Positions 9,258-17,170 of a DNA stretch of 64,000 nucleotides are shown here, piece after piece. The notes beneath the pieces were generated by a model. The model was given only the letters and a program-made list of their open reading frames with translations. It ran no database searches and had not been told where the DNA came from. Location: assembly GCF_047246645.1 (NCBI RefSeq), contig NZ_JBFOKR010000006.1, forward strand, positions 174,520-238,519. The letters are read 5' to 3'. Position numbers and translations under genes: made by a program. Numbering within the stretch: the first letter of the stretch is position 1; each line of letters opens with the position of its first letter. The stretch is from Ferdinandcohnia sp047246645 (GTDB lineage: Bacteria > Bacillota > Bacilli > Bacillales > Bacillaceae_L).

Positions 9258-10748
9258 ATGGAACAATATATTTTATCATTAGATCAGGGAACAACAAGTT
9301 CCCGAGCAATTCTATTTAACCAAAAGGGTGGAATTGTACATACAGCTCAAAAGGAATTTACTCAAATCTTTCCTAAGCCAGGATGGGTAGAGCATAATGC
9401 AAATGAGATATGGGGATCGATTTTATCGGTAATGGCAACGGTTTTATCTGAAGCTGACATTAAGGCAAAGCAAATTGCTGGAATTGGTATCACAAATCAA
9501 CGTGAAACAGCTGTTGTTTGGGAAAAAGAAACCGGTCATCCAATCTATAACGCAATTGTATGGCAATCACGCCAAACCACTGAAATATGTGAAGAGCTTA
9601 AAGCGAATGGTTTACAAGATACATTCCGTCAAAAAACAGGTTTACTAATTGACCCTTATTTCTCTGGAACAAAGGTAAAATGGATACTGGAAAATGTAGC
9701 TGGTGCCCGTAAGAAAGCTGAACAAGGTGAATTATTATTTGGGACAATTGATACGTGGCTTATATGGAAGCTTTCAGGTGGAAAGGCTCATGTCACGGAT
9801 TATTCAAACGCTTCAAGGACACTGATGTATAACATTCATGACTTAAAATGGGATGAAGAGCTTCTTGAGCATCTATCCGTTCCTAAAAGCATGCTACCTG
9901 AGGTACGTCCTTCCTCTCACGTTTATGCGCACACAGCATCACATCATTTCTTCGGTCAAGAAGTGCCAATTGCAGGAGCAGCCGGCGACCAACAGGCAGC
10001 CTTATTTGGTCAAGCATGTTATGATGAAGGTATGGTAAAAAATACATATGGAACTGGCTGCTTTATGCTAATGAATACCGGTGAAAAAGCCGTGAACTCA
10101 AGCCATGGATTATTGACTACGATTGCATGGGGAGTAAACGGTAAAATTGAGTATGCGTTAGAGGGCAGTATTTTTGTAGCTGGATCTGCAATACAATGGT
10201 TACGTGATGGACTACGTATGGTTAAGGATGCAAATGACACTGAAAGCTATGCTGCCAAAGTTGAATCAACTAGTGGTGTATATGTTGTACCTGCCTTCGT
10301 TGGTCTTGGAACTCCGTATTGGGATAGTGACGTTCGAGGGGCTGTCTTCGGTCTCACACGAGGAACATCAAAAGAACATTTTATCCGTGCGACACTTGAA
10401 TCACTTGCTTATCAAACAAGAGATGTTTTAACAGCAATGGTGGCAGATGCGGGTATATCATTAAAAACACTACGTGTTGACGGTGGAGCAGTTAAAAATA
10501 ACTTTTTAATGGAATTCCAGAGTGATATGATTGGAGTTCCTGTTGAAAGACCAATGATTCAAGAAACAACTGCATTGGGAGCAGCATATTTAGCAGGTCT
10601 TGCAGTTGGATATTGGAAGGATCAAGCTGAAATTGCGGCACAATGGAAAATGGACCGTACTTTTACACCAAAGATGGAAGGTCAACAAGTAGAAGACTTG
10701 TACGCAGGTTGGAAAAAAGCAGTACTTGCCGCAATGGCATTTAAATAA
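9258..10748 (+). CDS. glpK: Glycerol kinase
   Basis: The 496-residue FGGY-family kinase phosphorylates glycerol with ATP to glycerol 3-phosphate. It shows the GlpK start (LSLDQGTTSSRAILF), ITNQRETAVVWEK, the glycerol-site motif FGTIDTWLIWKL and the second FGGY signature near residue 360. His230 in SHHFFG occupies the site that the phosphotransferase system phosphorylates in Gram-positive GlpK, so activation by HPr is expected. GCAAGGAGG precedes the ATG. Oddly, no glpF, glpD or glpP is next to it; it stands alone between terminators. It may be a second copy or a relocated one. Confidence 0.94.
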   Translation: MEQYILSLDQGTTSSRAILFNQKGGIVHTAQKEFTQIFPKPGWVEHNANEIWGSILSVMATVLSEADIKAKQIAGIGITNQRETAVVWEKETGHPIYNAIVWQSRQTTEICEELKANGLQDTFRQKTGLLIDPYFSGTKVKWILENVAGARKKAEQGELLFGTIDTWLIWKLSGGKAHVTDYSNASRTLMYNIHDLKWDEELLEHLSVPKSMLPEVRPSSHVYAHTASHHFFGQEVPIAGAAGDQQAALFGQACYDEGMVKNTYGTGCFMLMNTGEKAVNSSHGLLTTIAWGVNGKIEYALEGSIFVAGSAIQWLRDGLRMVKDANDTESYAAKVESTSGVYVVPAFVGLGTPYWDSDVRGAVFGLTRGTSKEHFIRATLESLAYQTRDVLTAMVADAGISLKTLRVDGGAVKNNFLMEFQSDMIGVPVERPMIQETTALGAAYLAGLAVGYWKDQAEIAAQWKMDRTFTPKMEGQQVEDLYAGWKKAVLAAMAFK

Positions 10749-10757
10749 TAGTTAGTA

Positions 10758-10796
10758 AAAGGGTTGAAGGTATCGAGAATCTTCAACCCTTTCTGA
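10758..10796 (+). terminator. Terminator after glpK
   Basis: AAAGGGTTGAAG (10759-10770) pairs with CTTCAACCCTTT (10782-10793). The element lies between convergent genes and probably serves both strands. Confidence 0.82.
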
Positions 10797-10805
10797 GTAT
10801 TTGAC

Positions 10806-11567
10806 TTACATTAATTTATCTTCAATTGATTTCTTGCAAATTAAAACTTCTTCAATTATTTTTTCTACGAACTCATCTGTTATTCTGTATTTAGGAACAC
10901 TTACACTAAAAGCCCCAAAATTTTGCTCGTTTACAGTAATACTTGCACCAACACAAAAAATATCCAGCTCATGCTCACCATTATCAAATGCATAGCCATT
11001 TTTACGAATGAGGTTTATTTCTTCAAAAAATTCTTCTCTTGTTGTAATGGTATTGACTGTTTTCGGAAGTAACTCATTCTCATTTAAATAGTTATCAATT
11101 TCCTGGTTAGAGCAATCGGCTAAAATTGATTTGCCCATTGCCGAACAATAGAGTGGAATGGATTTTCCAACGCTAGAGTAGAGAGCAACAGGGTTATAGC
11201 TCTCTAACTTTGAAATATAAACAATTTTATTCTTATCAAGCATCCCAAGGTGCACAGTTTCGGTTGTTTGTTTTCGAAGTATTTCTAAATATGGTTGTGC
11301 AATATCTTTTATTTGTGCCTGATTTATCGCCTTATTTGCGTATTGGATGATACGAGTCCCTATACTAAACTTCTTCGTTTCATCATCCTTTTTGACATAT
11401 CCAATATACTGAAGTGTATCTAATATTTTTAAGGCAGTGGAACTCGTTAATGCAGTTTCTTTTGCGATTTGTTGTAGACTTTGTGGTTGTTCAACGGAAG
11501 ATAAGTAATTTAATATTTTGTCAGCTTTTAAAAGTACAGTTCCATATAGTTGTTTAGTAGTATCCAT
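10806..11567 (-). CDS. IclR-family regulator of hexuronate/KDG genes (KdgR-like)
   Basis: The 253-residue protein has an N-terminal winged helix-turn-helix (residues about 10-70, with LQQIAKETALTSSTALKILD) and a C-terminal IclR effector domain (about 85-250, with GMLDKNKIVYISKLES and SAMGKSILA). It is transcribed away from the KDPG aldolase/KDG kinase pair, the usual arrangement for a local repressor. A 23-bp palindrome in the shared intergenic region is a likely operator. Ligand is inferred to be a KDG-pathway intermediate. Confidence 0.88.
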   Translation of the reverse strand: MDTTKQLYGTVLLKADKILNYLSSVEQPQSLQQIAKETALTSSTALKILDTLQYIGYVKKDDETKKFSIGTRIIQYANKAINQAQIKDIAQPYLEILRKQTTETVHLGMLDKNKIVYISKLESYNPVALYSSVGKSIPLYCSAMGKSILADCSNQEIDNYLNENELLPKTVNTITTREEFFEEINLIRKNGYAFDNGEHELDIFCVGASITVNEQNFGAFSVSVPKYRITDEFVEKIIEEVLICKKSIEDKLM

Positions 11568-11652
11568 GAAAGCTCCCTTGCTATGATATCTCTATATTGT
11601 AATCCCTTTCATAATTATATATAATAGTTTTAAAGATTTCCATATAATATCA

Positions 11653-11675
11653 TTAATTTCCAAATAGGAAATTAA
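11653..11675. promoter_or_regulatory. Palindromic operator candidate for the IclR regulator
   Basis: TTAATTTCC (11653-11661), AAATA, GGAAATTAA (11667-11675): 9-bp perfect arms. It is 20 bases before the aldolase start and 86 bases before the regulator start, so one bound dimer could control both directions. Confidence 0.6.
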
Positions 11676-11694
11676 GATAAAGCTGGAGGCAGTC

Positions 11695-12345
11695 ATGAAA
11701 AAGTTACAAGTACTGACTAGATTATCAGATTGTGGAGTTGTAGCGGTAGTTCGGGCGGAGTCAAAAGAAGAAGCAGTTAAGATTTCAGATGCATGTATCC
11801 ATGGCGGTATTTTAGGAATAGAAGTGACGTTTACCGTTCAAGGTGCAGATGAAGTTATTAAAGAATTAGCTTCAATCTATAAAAATAGTGAGGCTGTCAT
11901 TGGTGCTGGAACAGTACTCGACGTGACGACTGCACGAATCGCAATATTAGCAGGGGCCCAGTTTGTAGTAAGTCCGAGTTTTGACGAAGAAACAGCTAAA
12001 TTATGCAACCTATACCAAGTCCCTTATATGCCAGGCTGTATGACAATTACTGAAATGAAACAAGCCATGGAGGCTGGAGTAGACATCATCAAGCTGTTCC
12101 CAGGTAACGCATTTGGACCCGATTTTGTGAAAGCGGTTAAAGCACCACTACCACAGGTTAATATAATGCCGACAGGTGGAGTTAGTTTGGAAAATGTCGA
12201 TCAGTGGATTATGAATGGGTGTGTAGCAGTTGGAGTTGGCGGCAACTTAGTAGCTCCAGCTAAGACGGGTGAATTTGAAAAGATTACAGAGTATGCTTCA
12301 CAATATGTAGCGAAAGTTAAAGAAGCAAGAGAGCGTAATCTATGA
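11695..12345 (+). CDS. kdgA: 2-keto-3-deoxy-6-phosphogluconate aldolase
   Basis: The 216-residue class I aldolase splits KDPG into pyruvate and glyceraldehyde 3-phosphate. The Schiff-base lysine is Lys133 in DIIKLFPGN and the catalytic Glu is Glu43 in GIEVTF; GAGTVLD and MPTGGV complete the phosphate site. GCTGGAGG precedes the ATG. It overlaps the KDG kinase by 4 bases, and the two perform consecutive reactions. Length is normal for Eda/KdgA. Confidence 0.95.
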   Translation: MKKLQVLTRLSDCGVVAVVRAESKEEAVKISDACIHGGILGIEVTFTVQGADEVIKELASIYKNSEAVIGAGTVLDVTTARIAILAGAQFVVSPSFDEETAKLCNLYQVPYMPGCMTITEMKQAMEAGVDIIKLFPGNAFGPDFVKAVKAPLPQVNIMPTGGVSLENVDQWIMNGCVAVGVGGNLVAPAKTGEFEKITEYASQYVAKVKEARERNL

Positions 12346-13355
12346 AAAAAATTGTGACTTTAGGAGAGATATTGCTCCGTTTATCAACCGTTACTGGAGA
12401 ACGTCTTAGTCAATCTAGTGAGCTTTCATTACATTATGGAGGTGCAGAGGCAAACGTTGCTGTCTCACTCGCGAATTTTGGTTACAATGTATATTTCGTA
12501 AGTAAGATACCAGAAAACCCTCTCGGCTTAGCTGCAGAAAGACATTTACGTTCATTTGGCGTTCGTACCGATTACGTTCAAAAGGGTGGTGAGCGAATAG
12601 GTACATACTACTTAGAGTCTGGAGTAGGAGAAAGAAGCGCACAGGTTACATATGACCGAAAGCATTCAAGCTTTTCACAGATATTCATAGAGGATGTAGC
12701 ACTTTCCGAGATTTTAGAGGGAGCAGGCCTGTTTCATGTTTCAGGAATTACTCCTGCATTATCAGAAAATGTAAGAAAACTAACTTTAGTCGCTTTACAG
12801 AAGGCAAAAGAATTAGGTGTGAAAACAAGCTTTGATTTCAATTATCGAGCAAAGCTATGGAGCCAACAAGAGGCTGGAGCTGCATTTGCAGAGCTTTTAC
12901 CTTATGTTGATATTTGTTCTTGTGGTGAATTGGATGCCATCCACTTTTTGAATATTGATAAAGTTGATCATGTGTTACAGAAGAATGAACAGCTTGAGTA
13001 TTATTATGAAAAAATCAATGAGAAGTATCCCAATATCAAGTATTTATATTCAACCTTTAGAAATGTGATTTCCGCGTCTCATAACAGATTACAGGGGAAT
13101 TTTTATGTAAATGGGCAATTATATCAATCAAAAGAATATGATATTAACCCGATTGTTGACCGTGTTGGTGGTGGAGATGCTTATTCATCAGGTGTTTTAT
13201 GTGGAATTATTGATAATATGACACCGCAAGAAACGGTTAGCTTTGCAACTGCTGCTTCGGCATTAAAGCATACTGTACATGGTGATTCTAATCTTTTTTC
13301 AAAAGCTGAAATTAAAGGGTTTATTGAAAATGACTCGGGCAAGATAGTTCGGTAA
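12342..13355 (+). CDS. kdgK: 2-keto-3-deoxygluconate kinase (PfkB family)
   Basis: The 337-residue ribokinase-fold enzyme phosphorylates KDG to KDPG, the substrate of the aldolase just upstream. It has the PfkB N-terminal GEILLRLS...GGAEANVAVSLA segment and the anion-hole/catalytic motif VGGGDAYSSG with Asp279. The ATG overlaps the aldolase stop. Other PfkB sugar kinases look alike, but the pairing with KdgA and IclR makes KDG kinase the best call. Confidence 0.92.
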   Translation: MKKIVTLGEILLRLSTVTGERLSQSSELSLHYGGAEANVAVSLANFGYNVYFVSKIPENPLGLAAERHLRSFGVRTDYVQKGGERIGTYYLESGVGERSAQVTYDRKHSSFSQIFIEDVALSEILEGAGLFHVSGITPALSENVRKLTLVALQKAKELGVKTSFDFNYRAKLWSQQEAGAAFAELLPYVDICSCGELDAIHFLNIDKVDHVLQKNEQLEYYYEKINEKYPNIKYLYSTFRNVISASHNRLQGNFYVNGQLYQSKEYDINPIVDRVGGGDAYSSGVLCGIIDNMTPQETVSFATAASALKHTVHGDSNLFSKAEIKGFIENDSGKIVR

Positions 13356-13371
13356 TAGGAATGGGAAAAAC

Positions 13372-13411
13372 AAGGCTGAATTGCTTTTGCAGTTCAGTTT
13401 TTTATTTTTTT
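13372..13411 (+). terminator. Terminator after kdgAK
   Basis: CTGAATTGC and GCAGTTCAG form an imperfect stem around TTTT, followed by a long T-rich run. Confidence 0.7.
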
Positions 13412-13432
13412 GGAAAAACTAGGGTTATTCTA

Positions 13433-13464
13433 TTGCGTGACGTAACAGTGTTATGTTACATTAT
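13433..13464 (+). promoter_or_regulatory. MerR-type promoter and operator of the yhbD-bactofilin pair
   Basis: TTGCGT (13433-13438) and CATTAT (13459-13464) are 20 nt apart, the over-long spacing that MerR proteins correct. The spacer holds GTAACA (13442-13447) and TGTTAC (13454-13459), 6-bp arms around 6 nt. Confidence 0.5.
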
Positions 13465-13488
13465 AGGTATAGAAAGGAGCCGTCTTAT

Positions 13489-14115
13489 ATGAATGAAGAA
13501 CTTTTATCGAAAAAAGAACTACTTGAACAAACCGGTATTTCGTATGGGCAGCTGTATAGATGGAAGAGAAAGGACTTAATACCAGAGGAATGGTTTATCC
13601 GGAAGTCAACTTTTACAGGTCAGGAGACATTTTTTCCGAAAGAAAAGATTATTGAGCGGATAGATAAAATACAGAAAATGAAAGAAAATCTGTCACTTGA
13701 TGAACTGGCTTCAATGTTCTCTCCGAATGTAAAGGAAGTGAATTTAAGTAAAGAAGAAGTTGTAAAACGTGGCCTCGGTTCCCTGACTACAATGAATTTG
13801 TATCTAGAGAGCGTAGGAGAAATGGAAGATCAATTTACATTTAAAAATATCCTTACAGTGTATCTTGCTGAAACTTTATTACAATCTGGAGACATAAACC
13901 TCGATGAAGCAAAAGTGGTAATCCAGGTAACCACTGATTACCTAAAAAATTCAAAACTGCACACTGGAGAACTAGTACTCATTCGTAAGCTGGGTGTATC
14001 CACTTGTTTCATAGTACCAAACGTTAACGAGGTTATTTTTGAAAAAGGCATTAAAATCGTTTGTCGGATAGCTTTTTCAGGATTAATTGAAGAATTGCGA
14101 ACTATATTAGAATAA
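13489..14115 (+). CDS. yhbD: YhbD-like protein with MerR-type helix-turn-helix (DUF4004)
   Basis: The protein has 208 residues from the ATG at 13489, which is preceded by AAAGGAGC at a good distance; an in-frame ATG 36 bases earlier lies within the promoter palindrome and is rejected. The N-terminus (LLSKKELLEQTGISYGQLYRW) is a MerR-like winged helix that reads as DNA-binding; the rest matches what I remember of B. subtilis YhbD. It is followed after 15 bases by a bactofilin, as yhbD is followed by yhbE/yhbF in B. subtilis. It probably regulates this pair. Its signal is unknown. Confidence 0.82.
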   Translation: MNEELLSKKELLEQTGISYGQLYRWKRKDLIPEEWFIRKSTFTGQETFFPKEKIIERIDKIQKMKENLSLDELASMFSPNVKEVNLSKEEVVKRGLGSLTTMNLYLESVGEMEDQFTFKNILTVYLAETLLQSGDINLDEAKVVIQVTTDYLKNSKLHTGELVLIRKLGVSTCFIVPNVNEVIFEKGIKIVCRIAFSGLIEELRTILE

Positions 14116-14130
14116 ACGGAGGTTAGAAAA

Positions 14131-14853
14131 ATGGTAAAAGTAGAAAATCAAGGGGATTTAATTATTAATGGTATGGGCTCTTCGAGTGGTGGCAGCTTTA
14201 ATAAAGTGAGCATCAATGGTAAAGGAACTGTTAACGGCAATGTTGAATGTAACGAATTTAGATTAAACGGGTCTGGTACGGTAAACGGTAATTTAAAGGG
14301 TAGTAATGGACATATAAGCGGTAGTGGAAATATTGAAGGTCAAATTGAATTTGAAGAGTTTTTAATTGATGGATCGGGTACAATTCAAGACAATGCATTT
14401 GTTAAGAAAATGAAGATCTCAGGAAAGGGTTCAGTAGGTGGAAACCTAGAGGGAGAAGAAGTGAGAATTAAAGGGAAAGCGAAAATTGGCGGTGATTGTG
14501 AAGCCGATGTCTTTAAGGGGGAAGGAGCCTTCTCGATAGGTGGACTGTTGAATGCAGACCTTATCGATATCATAATTGTTGGTGAATGTCGCGCCAAGGA
14601 AATTGGAGGGCAAAACATAAAGGTTATTCAAAAACCTAAGGGACTGCTTCAATTATTTAAATCGGTGTATCCAACATCACTAAGAGTAGACACAGTAGAG
14701 GCTGACGAAATTGAAATTGAAAACACACATGCTAAGATGGTTCGAGGAAATAACGTGATTATTGGGCCAGACTGCGAAATAGAAGTTGTTGAATATAGTG
14801 GGACATATAAGCAAGATTCTTCAGCAAAAGTAAAAGAAACTAGAAAAATATAG
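14131..14853 (+). CDS. Polymer-forming cytoskeletal protein (bactofilin, YhbE/BacE-like)
   Basis: The 240-residue protein is a right-handed beta-helix of short repeats (NGTVNGNLKG, GSGNIEGQIE, GKGSVGGNLEG) that is typical of bactofilins, which polymerise without nucleotides. ACGGAGG precedes the ATG. B. subtilis has two such genes (yhbE, yhbF) implicated in flagellar hook assembly; here only one is present. The C-terminal third (residues about 160-240) departs from the regular repeat. Confidence 0.88.
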   Translation: MVKVENQGDLIINGMGSSSGGSFNKVSINGKGTVNGNVECNEFRLNGSGTVNGNLKGSNGHISGSGNIEGQIEFEEFLIDGSGTIQDNAFVKKMKISGKGSVGGNLEGEEVRIKGKAKIGGDCEADVFKGEGAFSIGGLLNADLIDIIIVGECRAKEIGGQNIKVIQKPKGLLQLFKSVYPTSLRVDTVEADEIEIENTHAKMVRGNNVIIGPDCEIEVVEYSGTYKQDSSAKVKETRKI

Positions 14854-14883
14854 TTGTAATAGAACATTGTTATGTTTCGAGGA

Positions 14884-14917
14884 GTTTGCTGCGCATCTTT
14901 TTATGCGTAGTTTTTTT
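14884..14917 (+). terminator. Terminator after bactofilin
   Basis: CTGCGCA and TGCGTAG pair around TCTTTTTA and are followed by seven T. Confidence 0.82.
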
Positions 14918-15006
14918 GTACTTGTAGAGAATATAGTTTAGAATGAAGTGATTACAGTAAAGAAAAAACTTATACATAGGTAATTTTAGATAAGGTGGTA
15001 CATAGC

Positions 15007-16194
15007 ATGTCAAATTGGTCACAATTAGAAACCTTAAAACCGTTTCTTCAGAATGTTTGGAAGGAATCAGGATTTGAAGCACCGACAAGTATTCAAGAGA
15101 AATCAATACCAGCTATTTTAGAAGGCAAAGATGTTATTTGTGAATCACCGACCGGAACCGGAAAAACTCTTGCATATTTATTACCTGTACTTAATAAGCT
15201 TGATGAATCGAAGAATGGGATCCAAGTTGTCATACTTGCGCCATCTCGTGAACTCGTTATGCAGATATCTGAGGAAGTTCGTAAGTGGACAAAAGGGACA
15301 GCGATTAAGAGTGCCTCTTTTATTGGCGGTGCTAATGTTAAGAAACAGATAGAAAAGTTAAAAGAGCGTCCGCAAATTGTAATTGGTACGACAGGGCGCA
15401 TCGTTGAATTAATTAAATTGAAAAAAATGAAAATGCATGAAGTGTCCACTGTTATTGTTGATGAAGCAGATCAACTCGTTTCAAATGAACACATAGGAAA
15501 TGTGCAAAGTATCCTAAAATCAACTTTGCGTGACAGACAAGTATTGTTTTTCTCAGCGACTATAGCAGACCAGACTGAAAAGGTTGCTCAGTCATTAATG
15601 AATAATGCTGAAGTTATTCGAGTTAAAGATACCGTTAGTCTTGAAAATATTAGCCACTTCTATATTGTAAGTGAGCAAAGAGACAAGGTTGATGTACTTC
15701 GTAGAATTATGCATACAGAGCCAGACAAAGCAATTGCCTTCATTAAAAGTATTGAGAAGGTAGACGAAATTGAAGCAAAGCTTGCCTATAATCATATTGA
15801 TGTTGCGGTACTCGCAGGTGAGTCGAAAAAAATGGAACGCCAGCAATCCTTGAAAAAGTTCCGAGAAGGAAAAGTGCCTTTACTAATCACAACAGATGTT
15901 GCGGCGAGAGGGTTAGATATTCAGGATGTTGCCTATGTTATTCATTTTGATTTCCCGAAAACAACTAGCCAATATGTGCACCGTTCGGGAAGGACAGGGA
16001 GAATGGGTAAGAAGGGTATTGTCATTTCAATTGTGAACGCACGCGAGGAAAGTTTCCTGAAAAAAATGGGTCATGATTTGGGAATACAATTTGCGAAGAA
16101 AGAGCTTTACGGTGGAAAAATCGTCGACGCAAGAGATGATAAAAAAGACAGACCAGCTTCAAAAACTTTTAGTGCTCGTAAGTCAAGGAAATAA
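15007..16194 (+). CDS. yfmL: DEAD-box RNA helicase, YfmL type
   Basis: From the ATG at 15007 the protein has 395 residues; AAGGTGG at 14992-14998 fits this start better than the GTG at 14995. Helicase motifs in order: Q motif (FEAPTSIQ), I (PTGTGKT), Ib (TTGR), II (VDEADQ), III (SAT), V (ARGLDI), VI (HRSGRTGRMG). It is a single-core helicase with a short basic tail (RPASKTFSARKSRK). B. subtilis YfmL acts in 50S subunit assembly. It is a stand-alone gene with its own terminator. Confidence 0.92.
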   Translation: MSNWSQLETLKPFLQNVWKESGFEAPTSIQEKSIPAILEGKDVICESPTGTGKTLAYLLPVLNKLDESKNGIQVVILAPSRELVMQISEEVRKWTKGTAIKSASFIGGANVKKQIEKLKERPQIVIGTTGRIVELIKLKKMKMHEVSTVIVDEADQLVSNEHIGNVQSILKSTLRDRQVLFFSATIADQTEKVAQSLMNNAEVIRVKDTVSLENISHFYIVSEQRDKVDVLRRIMHTEPDKAIAFIKSIEKVDEIEAKLAYNHIDVAVLAGESKKMERQQSLKKFREGKVPLLITTDVAARGLDIQDVAYVIHFDFPKTTSQYVHRSGRTGRMGKKGIVISIVNAREESFLKKMGHDLGIQFAKKELYGGKIVDARDDKKDRPASKTFSARKSRK

Positions 16195-16205
16195 AGAAAA
16201 GTGAG

Positions 16206-16234
16206 GGCCTTCAATCTTTAGATGAAGGCCTTTC
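16206..16234 (+). terminator. Terminator after yfmL
   Basis: GGCCTTCA and TGAAGGCC form an 8-bp perfect stem around a 9-nt loop, then TTTCTT. Confidence 0.82.
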
Positions 16235-16254
16235 TTCGTATATTTTCGTCGTAC

Positions 16255-16516
16255 GTGAGGTCAACCATCAAGGTGATGAAAGCCCAGAGATAGTAGAAAT
16301 CAGGTTGTGAGGTCAATCATCAAGGTGATGAATGACCACAGGTAGTAGAATTCCCACCATGAGGACGTTCATCAAGCCGATGAAAGCCCAGAGATAGTAG
16401 AAATCCCACCATGAGGACGTTCATCAAGCCGATGAAAGCCCACAAATTGCGAAATTCAAAAAACAGGTCATTCATCACCCGATGAATGACCTCAAAAAGC
16501 GAAATTCCCCCAACTT
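16255..16516. repeat. Tandem array 1: five copies of a 52-bp hairpin unit
   Basis: Unit starts at 16256, 16308, 16360, 16412 and about 16464 (period 52). Each unit contains a TTCATC...GATGAA stem; in the last copy GGTCATTCATC and GATGAATGACC make an 11-bp perfect stem around ACCC. Copies 3 and 4 are nearly identical; 1, 2 and 5 have diverged. The array fills the whole space between the convergent yfmL and response regulator genes and contains no gene. Confidence 0.9.
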
Positions 16517-17170
16517 CTAAATCAATCCTTCTTTTTGTGCTTTAAACGCAGCTTGAATTCGATCTTTTACATCTAACTTGTGATAAATATTTGAGATATA
16601 GTTTTTTACCGTACCTTCGGATAAAAACAACCGTTCGGCAATTTGTTTATTACTCAGTCCGTGAGCTAAGCATTCAAGAACATCAACTTCACGCTCAGTT
16701 AAATCATAGTTTGTGGAATTGCCAGTTGTGTTGGTACTAACTTCAGGGTTATTAATCTGCTGAACAAGTAATTTAGCTAAATCCTGTGGTAGCAGGGTAC
16801 CGCCTTTATGAATGAGCTTTATTCCAGCGAGCAGATCCTTAGGATGTATGGCTTTTAATAAATAGCCATCAGCTCCAATTGTTAATGCATCAATTACATG
16901 ATGAACTTCTTGGAAGGTTGTTAGAATTAATACTTTAGTATTTGGCCAACGCTGCTTAATGATTTTAGTTGCAGCAATTCCGTCCATTTCTGGCATATGA
17001 ATGTCCATTAAGATGATATTTGGACTGATTTTTTCACAAAGTGAGACTGCCTCAGCACCATTTTCAGCTAAGCCCACAACTTCAATTTCGTCGTCCATAT
17101 CTAATACAATTGATAAACTCTCCCGAATTAGCTCTTGATCATCAGCGATTACTAGCTTAATAGCACTCAT
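16517..17170 (-). CDS. NarL/FixJ-family response regulator
   Basis: The 217-residue protein has a receiver domain (phosphoacceptor Asp56 in LMDIHMP, acidic pair DD10-11, Lys near 107) and a C-terminal LuxR-type helix-turn-helix (LTEREVDVLECLAHGLSNKQIA, residues about 155-215). It starts one base after the kinase stop and forms an operon with it. The divergent DUF1700/DUF4097 gene pair, preceded by inverted-repeat sites, is the obvious target. Confidence 0.93.
   Translation of the reverse strand: MSAIKLVIADDQELIRESLSIVLDMDDEIEVVGLAENGAEAVSLCEKISPNIILMDIHMPEMDGIAATKIIKQRWPNTKVLILTTFQEVHHVIDALTIGADGYLLKAIHPKDLLAGIKLIHKGGTLLPQDLAKLLVQQINNPEVSTNTTGNSTNYDLTEREVDVLECLAHGLSNKQIAERLFLSEGTVKNYISNIYHKLDVKDRIQAAFKAQKEGLI

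Noticed and set aside
14995..15006. GTG start for the yfmL helicase
   Set aside because: The GTG lies within the likely ribosome site AAGGTGG; the ATG at 15007 has correct spacing and fits the family N-terminus.
16255..16516. CRISPR array
   Set aside because: Units follow each other without unique spacers, the whole unit repeats, and no cas genes are present; the same holds for the other two arrays.
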